NCBI RefSeq assembly: GCF_000145275.1 | Contig: NC_014393.1 | Span: 2,790,001-2,854,000, forward strand | Length of the DNA: 64,000 nucleotides | Reading direction: 5' to 3' | DNA from: Clostridium cellulovorans 743B | GTDB lineage: Bacteria > Bacillota > Clostridia > Clostridiales > Clostridiaceae | Position numbers and translations under genes: made by a program | Notes under the pieces: generated by a model | The model's input: the letters and a program-made list of their open reading frames with translations, nothing else | Database searches by the model: none | What the model was told of the DNA's origin: nothing | Part shown: positions 54,661 through 63,532 of the stretch, in pieces | How the letters are laid out: each line of letters begins with the position of its first letter | How positions within the stretch are numbered: the first letter of the stretch is position 1

Positions 54661-57270
54661 TTACTCTTCTCTTATCACTGTCTCTTGTGTATTATCAAAA
54701 ACATTAATAAACATTTTCTTTATTTCACTTATCAATGGATATCTTGGATTTGCTCCTGTACATAAATCATCAAAAGATAATTCTGACATTTTATCTAAAG
54801 ATGCATAGAACTTCTTCTCTGAAACTCCAGCTTCTTTAATGGTCATTGGAAGATTTAATTTTAACTTTAATTGATCAATGGCGTTTATTAATGCTTCAAT
54901 CTTTTCATCTTCCGTTCCTCCACCTAATTGTAGGTAGTCAGCCATTTTTGCATATCTTGATTTAGCATTTGGATACTTGTACTGTGGGAAAGCAGCTTGC
55001 TTTCTTGGATCTTCTACTGAATTAAACCTGATTACTTCATTTATTAGTAATGCATTTGCAGTTCCATGTGGCACATGGTGTTCTGCTCCTAATTTATGTG
55101 CCATAGAGTGGCATACTCCAAGAAATGCGTTAGCAAATGCCATACCTGCTATTGTTGAAGCATGAGCCATTTTTTCTCTAGCTTTTATATTGGTTCTTCC
55201 TTCAGTGTATGCTAACGGTAAATATTTAAAAATTAATCTTGCTGCTTCTAAAGCTAAGCCATTAGTATAGTCGGATGCAAGAACTGATACATAAGCTTCA
55301 ATTGCATGTGTTAACGCATCTATACCTGATGCAGCAGTTAGACCTTTTGGCATATTCATCATTAATTCAGCATCAATTATAGCCATACCTGGAGTTAATT
55401 GATAATCTGCTAATGGATACTTCACTCCAGTCTTTTCATCTGTGATAACTGCGAACGGTGTAACTTCTGAACCTGTACCTGCTGAAGTTGGTACAGCGAC
55501 AAAAGTAGCTTTCTTACCAATCTTAGGCATATTGTATATCCTCTTTCTAATGTCCATAAAAATCATTGCTAAATCTTCAAAGGCTACATCAGGTTGTTCG
55601 TAAAGAACCCACATAATTTTAGCTGCATCCATTGGTGACCCTCCACCAACTGCTATTATTGTATCAGGTTCAAAGTTAATCATTTCTTTCGCACCTTTTC
55701 TCGCACTTTCAAGTGTTGGATCTGGCTGTACATCGTAGAATATTCTATAATCAACACCTATTTTGTCTAATACTTTTGTTACATTATCGAGAACGCCTAA
55801 GTCATATAAAACCTTATCTGTTACAATAAATGCCTTCTTCTTTTCCATATCTTTTAGTTCTTCAAGAGCCATCCCCAAACAACCATACTTAAAGTAAATC
55901 TTTTCTGGCACCTTAAACCAAAGCATATTTTCTCTCCTTCTAGCTACACTCTTAACATTTAACAAGTGTTTAACTCCAACATTTTCTGATACTGAGTTTC
56001 CGCCCCAAGAACCACAACCTAGCGTAAATGATGGAGGAACTTTAAAGTTATAAGTATCACCTGCAGCACCATGTGAAGCTGGCATATTTATAAAAGTTCT
56101 TGAGGTTTTCATCGCTGCGCCAAAACTTTCAATTCTATCCTTACATAGTAATTCATCAGTGTATAAAACAGAAGTGTGTCCCATTCCACCATAAGCTAAA
56201 AGCTTGGTAGTCTTCTGAAGAGCTTCATCAAAGCTTCTTACCTTATACATAGCTAAAACTGGAGATAACTTTTCATGTGACAATGGTTCTTCTGGCCCTA
56301 TTAATTCAACTTCTCCAATTAAGACCTTAGTTGCTTCTGAAACCTCAATTCCTGCTAATTGAGCTATTTTATAAGCAGTTTGACCAACAATATCTGGATT
56401 AACAGCACCATTAATCATTATAGTTTTTCTAACTTTATCTAATTCATCATCCTTTAAAAAATATGCCCCTCTTTCTATAAACTCATTTTTAACCTCATCA
56501 TAAATTTTATCTATTACAACAATGGCCTGCTCTGATGCACAAATGACGCCATTATCAAAAGTTTTTGAAAGAAGTATTGAGTTAACTGCCATTTTAATAT
56601 GAGCCGTTTCATCAATTATTACTGGCGTGTTACCTGCACCAACTCCAAGTGCCGGTTTGCCAGATGAGTATGCAGCCTTAACTAAGGCTGATCCCCCTGT
56701 TGCTAAAGTAATATCTGCTTCTTGCATTACAATTTGTGAAAGTTCAATTGATGGTTCATCGATCCATCCTATTATTCCTTCTGGTGCTCCAGCTTTAACC
56801 GCTGCATCAAGAACTATTTTAGCTGCCGCTATAGTTGATTTCTTTGCCCTAGGATGTGGAGAAAAAATTATACCGTTTCTAGTTTTTAATGCAATCAAAG
56901 ATTTAAATATCGCTGTTGAAGTTGGGTTTGTAGTTGGAACTATTGCAGCAACAACTCCAATTGGTTCAGCTACCTTTGTAATACCAAAAGCATCATCTGT
57001 TTCTAAAACTCCACAAGTTTTTTCATTTTTATACTTATTGTAAACATATTCTGATGCTAAATGATTTTTAATAACTTTGTCCTCAAATACTCCCATGCGA
57101 GTTTCTTCAACTGCCAGCTTTGCTAAGGATATTCTTTCATTTAGAGCAGCCATAGCTGCTTCTCTAAAGATTTTATCAACTTGTTCTTGTGAAAACTCGG
57201 CAAATTTCCTTTGAGCCTCTCTTATTTGCGCAATCCTTTTTTTTAACTGTTCAACGTTAGTAACTTTCAT
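54661..57270 (-). CDS. adhE: Bifunctional acetaldehyde-CoA/alcohol dehydrogenase AdhE
   Basis: 869 residues, the normal AdhE length. Residues 1-440 are the CoA-acylating aldehyde dehydrogenase with catalytic Cys244 in GVICASEQ; residues about 455-865 are the iron-dependent alcohol dehydrogenase with GGGSPMDAAKIMW, and metal-ligand histidines in GVCHSMAHKLGAEHHVPHG. It converts acetyl-CoA to ethanol (or butyryl-CoA to butanol) with two NADH, and forms spirosomes. AGGGG precedes the ATG. A Rex-type operator lies 160 bp upstream, fitting NADH control. Single gene with terminator. Confidence 0.96.
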   Translation of the reverse strand: MKVTNVEQLKKRIAQIREAQRKFAEFSQEQVDKIFREAAMAALNERISLAKLAVEETRMGVFEDKVIKNHLASEYVYNKYKNEKTCGVLETDDAFGITKVAEPIGVVAAIVPTTNPTSTAIFKSLIALKTRNGIIFSPHPRAKKSTIAAAKIVLDAAVKAGAPEGIIGWIDEPSIELSQIVMQEADITLATGGSALVKAAYSSGKPALGVGAGNTPVIIDETAHIKMAVNSILLSKTFDNGVICASEQAIVVIDKIYDEVKNEFIERGAYFLKDDELDKVRKTIMINGAVNPDIVGQTAYKIAQLAGIEVSEATKVLIGEVELIGPEEPLSHEKLSPVLAMYKVRSFDEALQKTTKLLAYGGMGHTSVLYTDELLCKDRIESFGAAMKTSRTFINMPASHGAAGDTYNFKVPPSFTLGCGSWGGNSVSENVGVKHLLNVKSVARRRENMLWFKVPEKIYFKYGCLGMALEELKDMEKKKAFIVTDKVLYDLGVLDNVTKVLDKIGVDYRIFYDVQPDPTLESARKGAKEMINFEPDTIIAVGGGSPMDAAKIMWVLYEQPDVAFEDLAMIFMDIRKRIYNMPKIGKKATFVAVPTSAGTGSEVTPFAVITDEKTGVKYPLADYQLTPGMAIIDAELMMNMPKGLTAASGIDALTHAIEAYVSVLASDYTNGLALEAARLIFKYLPLAYTEGRTNIKAREKMAHASTIAGMAFANAFLGVCHSMAHKLGAEHHVPHGTANALLINEVIRFNSVEDPRKQAAFPQYKYPNAKSRYAKMADYLQLGGGTEDEKIEALINAIDQLKLKLNLPMTIKEAGVSEKKFYASLDKMSELSFDDLCTGANPRYPLISEIKKMFINVFDNTQETVIREE

Positions 57271-57428
57271 AAACTTACCCCTCTTTCATTTTTGAAATAT
57301 ATTTAATAAATCCTATATATTAAAACAGCATACACTTGTATATCCAGTAGATGCTAATTTAATTACTTGTAAACTTCTTAAAGATTTCTGCTATTTATAA
57401 AAGTACATTTCAACAACAAGAGTCATCT

Positions 57429-57446
57429 TTGTTATTAATTTAACAA
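57429..57446. promoter_or_regulatory. Rex-type operator upstream of adhE
   Basis: TTGTTATTAATTTAACAA matches the Rex consensus TTGTTAA-N4-TTAACAA at all but one position. Rex is the NADH/NAD sensor that represses adhE in clostridia until NADH rises. The surrounding 57271-57986 stretch is otherwise AT-rich with no gene. Confidence 0.65.
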
Positions 57447-57743
57447 TAATAATTATGCCTAATCATTATCAAAAATGCATAAAAACATTTTAAATAACAT
57501 TTTTAATAAATCTTTAATGCATTAATCAAGTAGCGATATTATAATTTTATAATTCATAGATTTCTAAGATTAGTCTATGTTATTTTTTTAACATTTGCTA
57601 TTTAATAATATAATAATTTATATTCTCTTTCACTTCAATTTATATAAGTTTAAAATTATGAGCATTTTTTACTGACAATTTTAAACTTCTTCTTTCAAAG
57701 ATAAATTATAGTATATCCATAAACACAAATTCACATATATAAG

Positions 57744-57830
57744 TTCCACCATTGAAACTTTATCGAAATCCTATGTACATATTGAAAAATCAATATAACC
57801 TATCAAAATTCTTTATCAAAACTTATATAA
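57744..57830. repeat. Interspersed 86-bp repeat, copy 2
   Basis: Full-length match to 12965-13050, with an identical central stretch ACATATTGAAAAATC plus the following AATATAACCTA. Located between the Rex site of adhE and the glmS terminator. Confidence 0.6.
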
Positions 57831-57835
57831 TAAAA

Positions 57836-57880
57836 AATCATGAATGGTTTTAGGATTTCTCCTTCATTCCACTCATGATT
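57836..57880 (-). terminator. Terminator after glmS
   Basis: 12-bp arms 57836-57847 and 57869-57880 with one mismatch, then six T on the minus strand; about 107 bp after the glmS stop. Confidence 0.65.
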
Positions 57881-57986
57881 CTTAATTCAATCTTATTATA
57901 TTCAACTTTTTAAATTAGGTATTAATAATTTTCAAGCTATCAAGCTTTGTTTCAAAGCCACACAGATTTCAAAACAACTATCCTTA

Positions 57987-59816
57987 TTATTCAACAGTAA
58001 CGGATTTTGCCAGATTCCTTGGCTTATCAACATCGCATCCTCTTTGTACTGCAATATAATATGCTAATAATTGTAACGGAATTACTGTTAATACTGGTAA
58101 TAATATATCTTTAACCTTTGGAATATACATTGCAGAACCAACAGTCTTTTCAATTTCCGTATTTCCTTCAGCTGCAAATCCTAGAACTTTAGCACCTCTA
58201 GTTGTTACTTCTCTAATATTACTAACCATTTTTTCAAATAAATCACTTTGGGTAGCAAGTGCAATAACTATTGTTCCTTCTTCAATTAACGCTATTGTTC
58301 CATGTTTTAATTCTCCGCCAGCATATGCTTCTGAATGAATATAAGATATTTCCTTTACTTTTAAAGATCCTTCCATAGCAACAGCATAATCTAATCCTCT
58401 TCCTAAGAAGAACATATCTTTGTGAGAATAAGTATTTACAGCAAACTTTTGCATTACTTCTTTATGCGTTAACATTTCTTCTGCCAATTCTGGTAACTTG
58501 AGCATGTCTACCTTAATTTCTTCAATTTCTTCCGAAGAAACTGTGTTTAAGTTTTCAGCGAAGAATAATCCTATCATATACATTGTTAATAATTGAGTAG
58601 TATAAGCTTTAGTTGATGCAACTGCAACCTCTGGTCCTGCCCAAGTATAAATAACGTCATCAGCTTCTCTTGATACTGAACTACCAACCACATTAGTGAT
58701 TGCAATAACTCTAGCCCCTTGTGCTTTTGCCTCTCTAAGTGCGGCTAAAGTATCTGCTGTCTCACCAGATTGACTCATTACTATCATTAATGTTTTATCG
58801 TTTATAATTGGATTTCTGTATCTAAATTCAGATGCGATATCAACTTCAACTGGTATTCTTGCGAGATTTTCAATTACATATTTACCTACAACCCCAGCAT
58901 GATATGCAGTTCCGCATGCTACTATATATACTCTGTTAATATTTTCAATTTGTTCTTTAGTAAGAGTTATCTTATCTAAACTAATTGGGCTACCTGGAAC
59001 AACTCTGGATGATAAAGTATCTCTAAAAGCTTTAGGTTGCTCATGTATTTCTTTGATCATGAAATGTTCATATCCACCCTTTTCTGCTGCATCAGCATTC
59101 CAAGTTACATGATGAACTTCCTTATTAACTCTTTGTTTTTCAGCATCATATATTTCTATGCCGTTTTTTGAAAGTACTACAAATTCTTTATCATTTAAAT
59201 AGTAAACATCTCTCGTATAATTTAATATTGCTGGAACATCTGAAGCAATATAGAATTCACCTTCTCCGATTCCTGCAATAAGTGGGCTGTCTTTTCTAAC
59301 TGCTACAATTTTATCTGGTTCATTGATGCATACTACCCCTAGTGCGTAACTTCCTTCAATTTTTGTAGTAGCCATCATTACTGCATCTAATAAATCACCT
59401 TTATAAAAATAATCAATAAGATTAGGAACAACCTCTGTATCTGTTTCTGAAATAAAAGTATATCCCTTAGAAGTTAACCATTCTCTTAGGTGCAAATAGT
59501 TTTCAATAATACCATTGTGAACTACACTAATTGTATTATTACTATTTGTATGTGGATGTGAATTTATATCCGATGGCTCACCATGAGTTGCCCATCTTGT
59601 ATGGCCAATTCCAATTGTTCCATTTAAAGGCATTTCCTTTAATTTTCCCTCTAAATTTGCAAGTCTACCTTTGCTCTTACTGACATTCATCTTTCCATTT
59701 TCGTCCAGAACCGCAATACCCGCTGAATCATATCCTCTGTATTCAAGCTTGCTTAGTCCATTGATTAAAATTGAAGAAGTTTGTTTTTTTCCGATATAGC
59801 CTACTATACCACACAT
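57987..59816 (-). CDS. glmS: Glutamine-fructose-6-phosphate aminotransferase (isomerizing)
   Basis: 609 residues. Cys2 of MCGIVGYIG is the glutaminase nucleophile; GHTRWATHGEPSDINSHPH and HNGIIENY belong to the N-terminal amidotransferase domain (to about 220). Two SIS sugar-isomerase domains follow (about 290-420 and 460-600) with CGTAYHAG and SQSGETADT. The end KSVTVE is the typical C-terminus. It makes glucosamine-6-phosphate, the entry to UDP-GlcNAc for peptidoglycan and, here, for the nonulosonate route. Controlled by the glmS ribozyme in its leader. Confidence 0.97.
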   Translation of the reverse strand: MCGIVGYIGKKQTSSILINGLSKLEYRGYDSAGIAVLDENGKMNVSKSKGRLANLEGKLKEMPLNGTIGIGHTRWATHGEPSDINSHPHTNSNNTISVVHNGIIENYLHLREWLTSKGYTFISETDTEVVPNLIDYFYKGDLLDAVMMATTKIEGSYALGVVCINEPDKIVAVRKDSPLIAGIGEGEFYIASDVPAILNYTRDVYYLNDKEFVVLSKNGIEIYDAEKQRVNKEVHHVTWNADAAEKGGYEHFMIKEIHEQPKAFRDTLSSRVVPGSPISLDKITLTKEQIENINRVYIVACGTAYHAGVVGKYVIENLARIPVEVDIASEFRYRNPIINDKTLMIVMSQSGETADTLAALREAKAQGARVIAITNVVGSSVSREADDVIYTWAGPEVAVASTKAYTTQLLTMYMIGLFFAENLNTVSSEEIEEIKVDMLKLPELAEEMLTHKEVMQKFAVNTYSHKDMFFLGRGLDYAVAMEGSLKVKEISYIHSEAYAGGELKHGTIALIEEGTIVIALATQSDLFEKMVSNIREVTTRGAKVLGFAAEGNTEIEKTVGSAMYIPKVKDILLPVLTVIPLQLLAYYIAVQRGCDVDKPRNLAKSVTVE

Positions 59817-59860
59817 AATTTTATTCCCTGCCTTTCAACTATTTTGTTTTAAGGCTTTTA

Positions 59861-60206
59861 GGTACCTCCTAGAGTTTGTACCAAAAATCGCTTTTTGCTT
59901 TTCACTAGGTTTCCGGTAGTACCATACCGCAGGGCATCCGCCGAAATTTCGATTCTCCCTGTCCTCGTCAACTTAAGCGTGTGTTTCCAATAAAGAAAAT
60001 CCACTTATATTTACTCACCGAGTAAATTTAACTGACTGAGCCAAAGATTCAGAGAACCAATTGTTCCACTCTCATTCACTCGCTGAGTAAGTTCGTCTAA
60101 CTGAATCGAAGATTCAGAGACTTTCACTTGCTCGACTCACATCCGTTCGCTGAGTAAGTTCGTCTGACTGAATCAAAGATTCAGAGACTCACTTAAGTTC
60201 TGGCGC
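59861..60206 (-). ncRNA. glmS ribozyme: glmS ribozyme with enlarged P1 loop
   Basis: Self-cleaving, glucosamine-6-phosphate-activated riboswitch. The conserved start GCGCCAGAAC begins at 60206, so cleavage falls between 60207 and 60206. The core resumes with GTTGACGAGGACAGGG (from 59971) and CGGCGGATGCCCTGCGG, and ends in the GGTAC/GTACC helix at 59861-59882. P1 is AACTTAAG (60199-60192) with CTTAAGTT (59977-59970). Its loop holds about 214 nt instead of a few, filled with hairpin repeats. The core elements all look intact, so it should still be active. About 44 nt separate it from the glmS start. Confidence 0.9.
59990..60187 (-). repeat. Three imperfect 65-67-bp repeats in P1 loop of the glmS ribozyme
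   Basis: The mark GATTCAGAGA recurs on the plus strand at 60046, 60111 and 60178. Each unit has a hairpin of type CTGAATC-TTT-GATTCAG (60168-60184, 60101-60117, 60036-60052) and two of them a second hairpin TTTACTC-GGT-GAGTAAA (60010-60026) or similar (60075-60090). Confidence 0.8.
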
Positions 60207-60235
60207 TTTGTTATATAGTTAAAAGCCTACAACAC

Positions 60236-60264
60236 ATTATATTATAGATATAGAAATTTGACAA
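60236..60264 (-). promoter_or_regulatory. Sigma-A promoter of glmS
   Basis: Minus strand -35 TTGTCA (60264-60259), 17-bp spacer, -10 TATAAT (60241-60236). Start of transcription would be near 60229, about 23 nt before the ribozyme cleavage site. Confidence 0.75.
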
Positions 60265-60324
60265 ATGAATTTAAAAATATCTGAAATTTAATAATATTTT
60301 TATAATTCTTTATATCCTAAGTAT

Positions 60325-60352
60325 TATACACCTCACAATTGTGAGGTGTATA
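60325..60352. terminator. Palindrome after mtlA, probable terminator
   Basis: Perfect 28-bp palindrome with half TATACACCTCACAA, 4 bp past the mtlA stop. The T-run after it is weak, so a protein-binding site is possible. Confidence 0.6.
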
Positions 60353-60355
60353 GTG

Positions 60356-61768
60356 TTATTTTAATCCATCAATAAATTCAACGTATTTAGCACGATCTAA
60401 GAAGTTCTTAACAGTGATTATAGTCGCATCACTAGAAGCTGATTTTTTTGCTCTTTCAACTAAACTTTCTTGTGTAAATACTACATCAGCAGTTTTTGGT
60501 ATATCGTCAACTGGTGAATGCTTTACATCAATATTAGTGATTCCTGCATCTTTTAATGCCTTTTTAAGAATAGATTCTCCCATCGCTGATGATCCCATAC
60601 CAGCATCACAAGCAAACACGATTAAGCTTATATCTGATTTTGAAATTTCTGTTTTTGCTAAAGTTTGACCTTTACTTTCTGCCTTCATTGCTTTTACTTT
60701 TGATTGTGCTTCTTCTAAATCTTCTTGTGATTCAGGATTTCTCTTAATAATTAATGCTGCTACTAAGAATGAAGCAACTGTTGCTACCGCTACCCCTGCA
60801 AGTACTGGTAAAAGCCCACCTTTTGGTGCCATTGCTATTAATGCAACTATACTTCCTGGAGAAGGTGATGCTACTAACCCTGCTCCTGTTGCTACAAAAG
60901 TTAAATTTCCAGCTACTCCACCAGCTATAACTGCTAATATTAATGCTGGTTTCATTAGCACATATGGGAAATATATTTCGTGTATACCACCTAGGAAATG
61001 GATGATTATTGCACCTGGGGATGATTGCTTTGCTGTACCTTTACTATAAAACATATAAGCTAATAATATTCCAAGTCCCGGACCTGGGTTTGGTTCAAGT
61101 AAGAAGAAAATTGATTTACCTACTTCTTGTACTTGTTGTACTGCAAGTGGTGAGAATACTCCATGGTTTATTGCATTGTTCAAGAATAAAACTTTAGCTG
61201 GTTCAACTACAAAAGCTATTAAAGGTAATAACCCTGCATTTGTTATTGCTTGTGCTGCATTACCAAGGCCAGTTGAAATACCTGATACTACTGGTTCAAT
61301 AACTGAATAAGCTAATAGTGATAAACCACCGCCTAATATACCTGATGAAAAATTGCTAACTAACATCTCAAAGCCTGTTGGAACTTTTCCATCAACTAAT
61401 TTATCAAATTTCTTGATTAAATATCCTCCAAATGGTCCCATAACCATTGCACCAAGGAACATTGGCATTGACGCTCCTACTACAACACCTGCTGTTGCTA
61501 TAGCACCTACAACACCGCCTCTTTTACCATATACGATATTACCGCCTGTATAACCAATAAGAAGTGGTAATAAATAAGTTATCATTGGTCCAACTAGTTT
61601 TTCAAAATATTCGTTTGGATACCACCCCTTCGGAATAAATAATGCTGTTATTAATCCCCAAGCTATAAAAGCTCCAATGTTAGGGATTACCATACTACTT
61701 AAAAAATTACCGAACTTTTGAATTCTTTCTTTGCCTGATGCTTTAGTTCTTCCTGAAACATTTTGCAT
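60356..61768 (-). CDS. mtlA: PTS mannitol transporter, EIICB
   Basis: 470 residues. EIIC membrane domain (about 20-345) with GGNIVYGKRGGVVGAIATAG and HFLGGIHEIYFPYVLMKP; Ala/Lys-rich linker; EIIB domain (about 378-470) with phospho-Cys387 in VFACDAGMGSSAMG. It imports mannitol as mannitol-1-phosphate, taking phosphate from MtlF. GGAGG precedes the ATG. In Firmicutes mtlA usually leads mtlR-mtlF-mtlD; here it is last, behind a terminator and with its own promoter. Confidence 0.95.
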   Translation of the reverse strand: MQNVSGRTKASGKERIQKFGNFLSSMVIPNIGAFIAWGLITALFIPKGWYPNEYFEKLVGPMITYLLPLLIGYTGGNIVYGKRGGVVGAIATAGVVVGASMPMFLGAMVMGPFGGYLIKKFDKLVDGKVPTGFEMLVSNFSSGILGGGLSLLAYSVIEPVVSGISTGLGNAAQAITNAGLLPLIAFVVEPAKVLFLNNAINHGVFSPLAVQQVQEVGKSIFFLLEPNPGPGLGILLAYMFYSKGTAKQSSPGAIIIHFLGGIHEIYFPYVLMKPALILAVIAGGVAGNLTFVATGAGLVASPSPGSIVALIAMAPKGGLLPVLAGVAVATVASFLVAALIIKRNPESQEDLEEAQSKVKAMKAESKGQTLAKTEISKSDISLIVFACDAGMGSSAMGESILKKALKDAGITNIDVKHSPVDDIPKTADVVFTQESLVERAKKSASSDATIITVKNFLDRAKYVEFIDGLK

Positions 61769-61812
61769 ATATGATTCCTCCTATAGTTTAATTATTATCT
61801 CCTACACTTAAT

Positions 61813-61841
61813 ATGATACGGTTTACAATACCTGAATTCAA
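61813..61841 (-). promoter_or_regulatory. Promoter of mtlA with overlapping inverted repeat
   Basis: Minus strand -35 TTGAAT (61841-61836), 17-bp spacer, -10 TATCAT (61818-61813). An imperfect inverted repeat CCTGAA...TTCAGG (61831-61863) covers the -35 and the DNA just upstream, and could be an MtlR operator. Confidence 0.5.
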
Positions 61842-61890
61842 TTTATACAAATTCAATTTCAGGATACGTTTTCATTGACAACTTTGAAGT

Positions 61891-61920
61891 AAAAAACTAA
61901 ATTGTTTCTTTTAGTTTTTT
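61891..61920 (-). terminator. Terminator after mtlD
   Basis: AAAAAACTAAA (61891-61901) and TTTAGTTTTTT (61910-61920), 8-base loop, 12 bp past the mtlD stop. Confidence 0.8.
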
Positions 61921-61931
61921 AACTCCGGTAT

Positions 61932-63095
61932 TTACTTAAGATAGCAAACTTTTAATTCTTCATATTTCCTGACAATATCTGTGATTACTTCATCATCTTG
62001 TGACAATCCAGTTACATCACTGACAGTCTTTACAATCCCATTAGTCCTAATATTATTTTGAATTCCTTGTGCTTTTTCGTCATCTTCAAAATCAAATAAG
62101 AATCCTGCTGCGATACCAGTTAAAATATTGTTAGCCTCTAAACCTAATTCATAACAAAGTTTTAATGGTGTTACTAATCTGTCATTAGCTGATAATTTTC
62201 TTACTGGGTCGCGACCTACACGGCTTAATTCATCTTGAAGATATGAATTTTCAAATCTACCTATTATTTTTTTAGAATAATTCTTTAACTCCTCAACGCT
62301 AATACCATGTTTAACACTTAGAGCTTTAATTCCCTCATTGTGAAACCCTATAGCTGCATTTCTTATGACTTCATCCATTGTTACAGCCTCATGGATAAAT
62401 TTATAGTTTTTAATGTATCCCAAATATGCTATAGTTGCATGAGCACCATTTAATAAGAATAATTTTCTTTCAAGGTATGGTCCTAGCTTGTCCACATATT
62501 CAGCACCCTTAATTTCTGAATTGATCTTTATCTTGTCTTTTTCTATATCCCATTCATAAAAATCTTCTACTGCAACATCGATAGGCAATTCTTTTTCAAT
62601 ATTAACATTTGGGACAATTCTATCAACTGCGCTATTTGGGAATCCAACTTTCTCTTGTAAGTATTCAGTTAGTTCTATACTAGCCCCATCAAAAATAGAC
62701 CTTTTGAGGATATCCGTAGCAAATAATGCGTTTTCGCAAGCAATTATATCAAGTTCTTTTTTATTAACTTGTACTCTTTTTTCTAAAAGATCTCTTAAAA
62801 CGTTTCCAGTACTAGCCAAATTATTAGCACCTATTGACGTTGTTATTAGGTCAGCTTCCGACACTGCTATTTCCAAAGCTTTAATATCTTTTAAATGTAT
62901 TGCACTAACATTTTTAACTTCTTCTTTATTTTCTGAAGTACTTAAGGTTATAACTGTATAATTCTTATACTTATTAATAGCATCTACTAAGAAATCTGAA
63001 ATATCCACAAAAGTAACATCATAGCCTGATTTATATTGTAAGTACCCAATAAAACCTCTTCCTATATTGCCAGCACCAAAATGAACTGCTTTCAT
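61932..63095 (-). CDS. mtlD: Mannitol-1-phosphate 5-dehydrogenase
   Basis: 387 residues, normal length. The NAD-binding start is MKAVHFGAGNIGRGFIGYL and the catalytic Lys region is VDRIVPN; EAVTMDEVIRNAAIGFH is a family stretch. It oxidises mannitol-1-phosphate to fructose-6-phosphate for glycolysis. Start at 63095 after AGAGGGGG at about 9 bases; the frame from 63116 overlaps mtlF without a site. Only 1 bp separates it from the mtlF stop, so translation is coupled. Confidence 0.95.
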   Translation of the reverse strand: MKAVHFGAGNIGRGFIGYLQYKSGYDVTFVDISDFLVDAINKYKNYTVITLSTSENKEEVKNVSAIHLKDIKALEIAVSEADLITTSIGANNLASTGNVLRDLLEKRVQVNKKELDIIACENALFATDILKRSIFDGASIELTEYLQEKVGFPNSAVDRIVPNVNIEKELPIDVAVEDFYEWDIEKDKIKINSEIKGAEYVDKLGPYLERKLFLLNGAHATIAYLGYIKNYKFIHEAVTMDEVIRNAAIGFHNEGIKALSVKHGISVEELKNYSKKIIGRFENSYLQDELSRVGRDPVRKLSANDRLVTPLKLCYELGLEANNILTGIAAGFLFDFEDDEKAQGIQNNIRTNGIVKTVSDVTGLSQDDEVITDIVRKYEELKVCYLK

Positions 63096-63096
63096 A

Positions 63097-63531
63097 TTAC
63101 ATTTCCCCCTCTTCAATTATAGAAATTATTTCTTCTGGAGAACTTGAGTTTTTTAGTCGTTCAACATTCTCTTCATATTGTACTGTTAATGCAATTTGAG
63201 ATAATATCTCCATATGGGCATCACCTACTCCAGCTATGCCTATAACAATATAAGCAATATTTCCATCACCAAAATCTACACCACTTGGATATTGAAGTAT
63301 TACTATTCCTGAGTTTAAGATTTCTTTCTTATATTCATTCATTCCATGAGGAATGGCTACTCCGTTTCCAATATAAGTAGTGACTTCTTCCTCCCTAGCT
63401 TTCATACCTTCTATATAATTTTCTTTCACATACCCATTTACTACCAACAACTTACCTGCTCTTTCGATAGCTTCATGTTTTGATTCTGAAGCTAAGTTAA
63501 GTACAATATTTTGTTTTGATAAAACTTCCAT
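63097..63531 (-). CDS. mtlF: PTS mannitol EIIA component
   Basis: 144-residue EIIA of the mannitol/fructose family. The phospho-accepting His62 is in GVAIPHGMNEYK, and DAHMEILSQIA near 110 is characteristic. It passes phosphate from HPr to MtlA. Start at 63531, with GGAGG 9 bases upstream; 1 bp after the mtlR stop. Confidence 0.94.
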   Translation of the reverse strand: MEVLSKQNIVLNLASESKHEAIERAGKLLVVNGYVKENYIEGMKAREEEVTTYIGNGVAIPHGMNEYKKEILNSGIVILQYPSGVDFGDGNIAYIVIGIAGVGDAHMEILSQIALTVQYEENVERLKNSSSPEEIISIIEEGEM

Positions 63532-63532
63532 C

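Noticed and set aside
57271..57743. Small gene or riboswitch in the long adhE upstream region
   Set aside because: No frame with a ribosome site and no recognisable conserved RNA apart from the Rex site.
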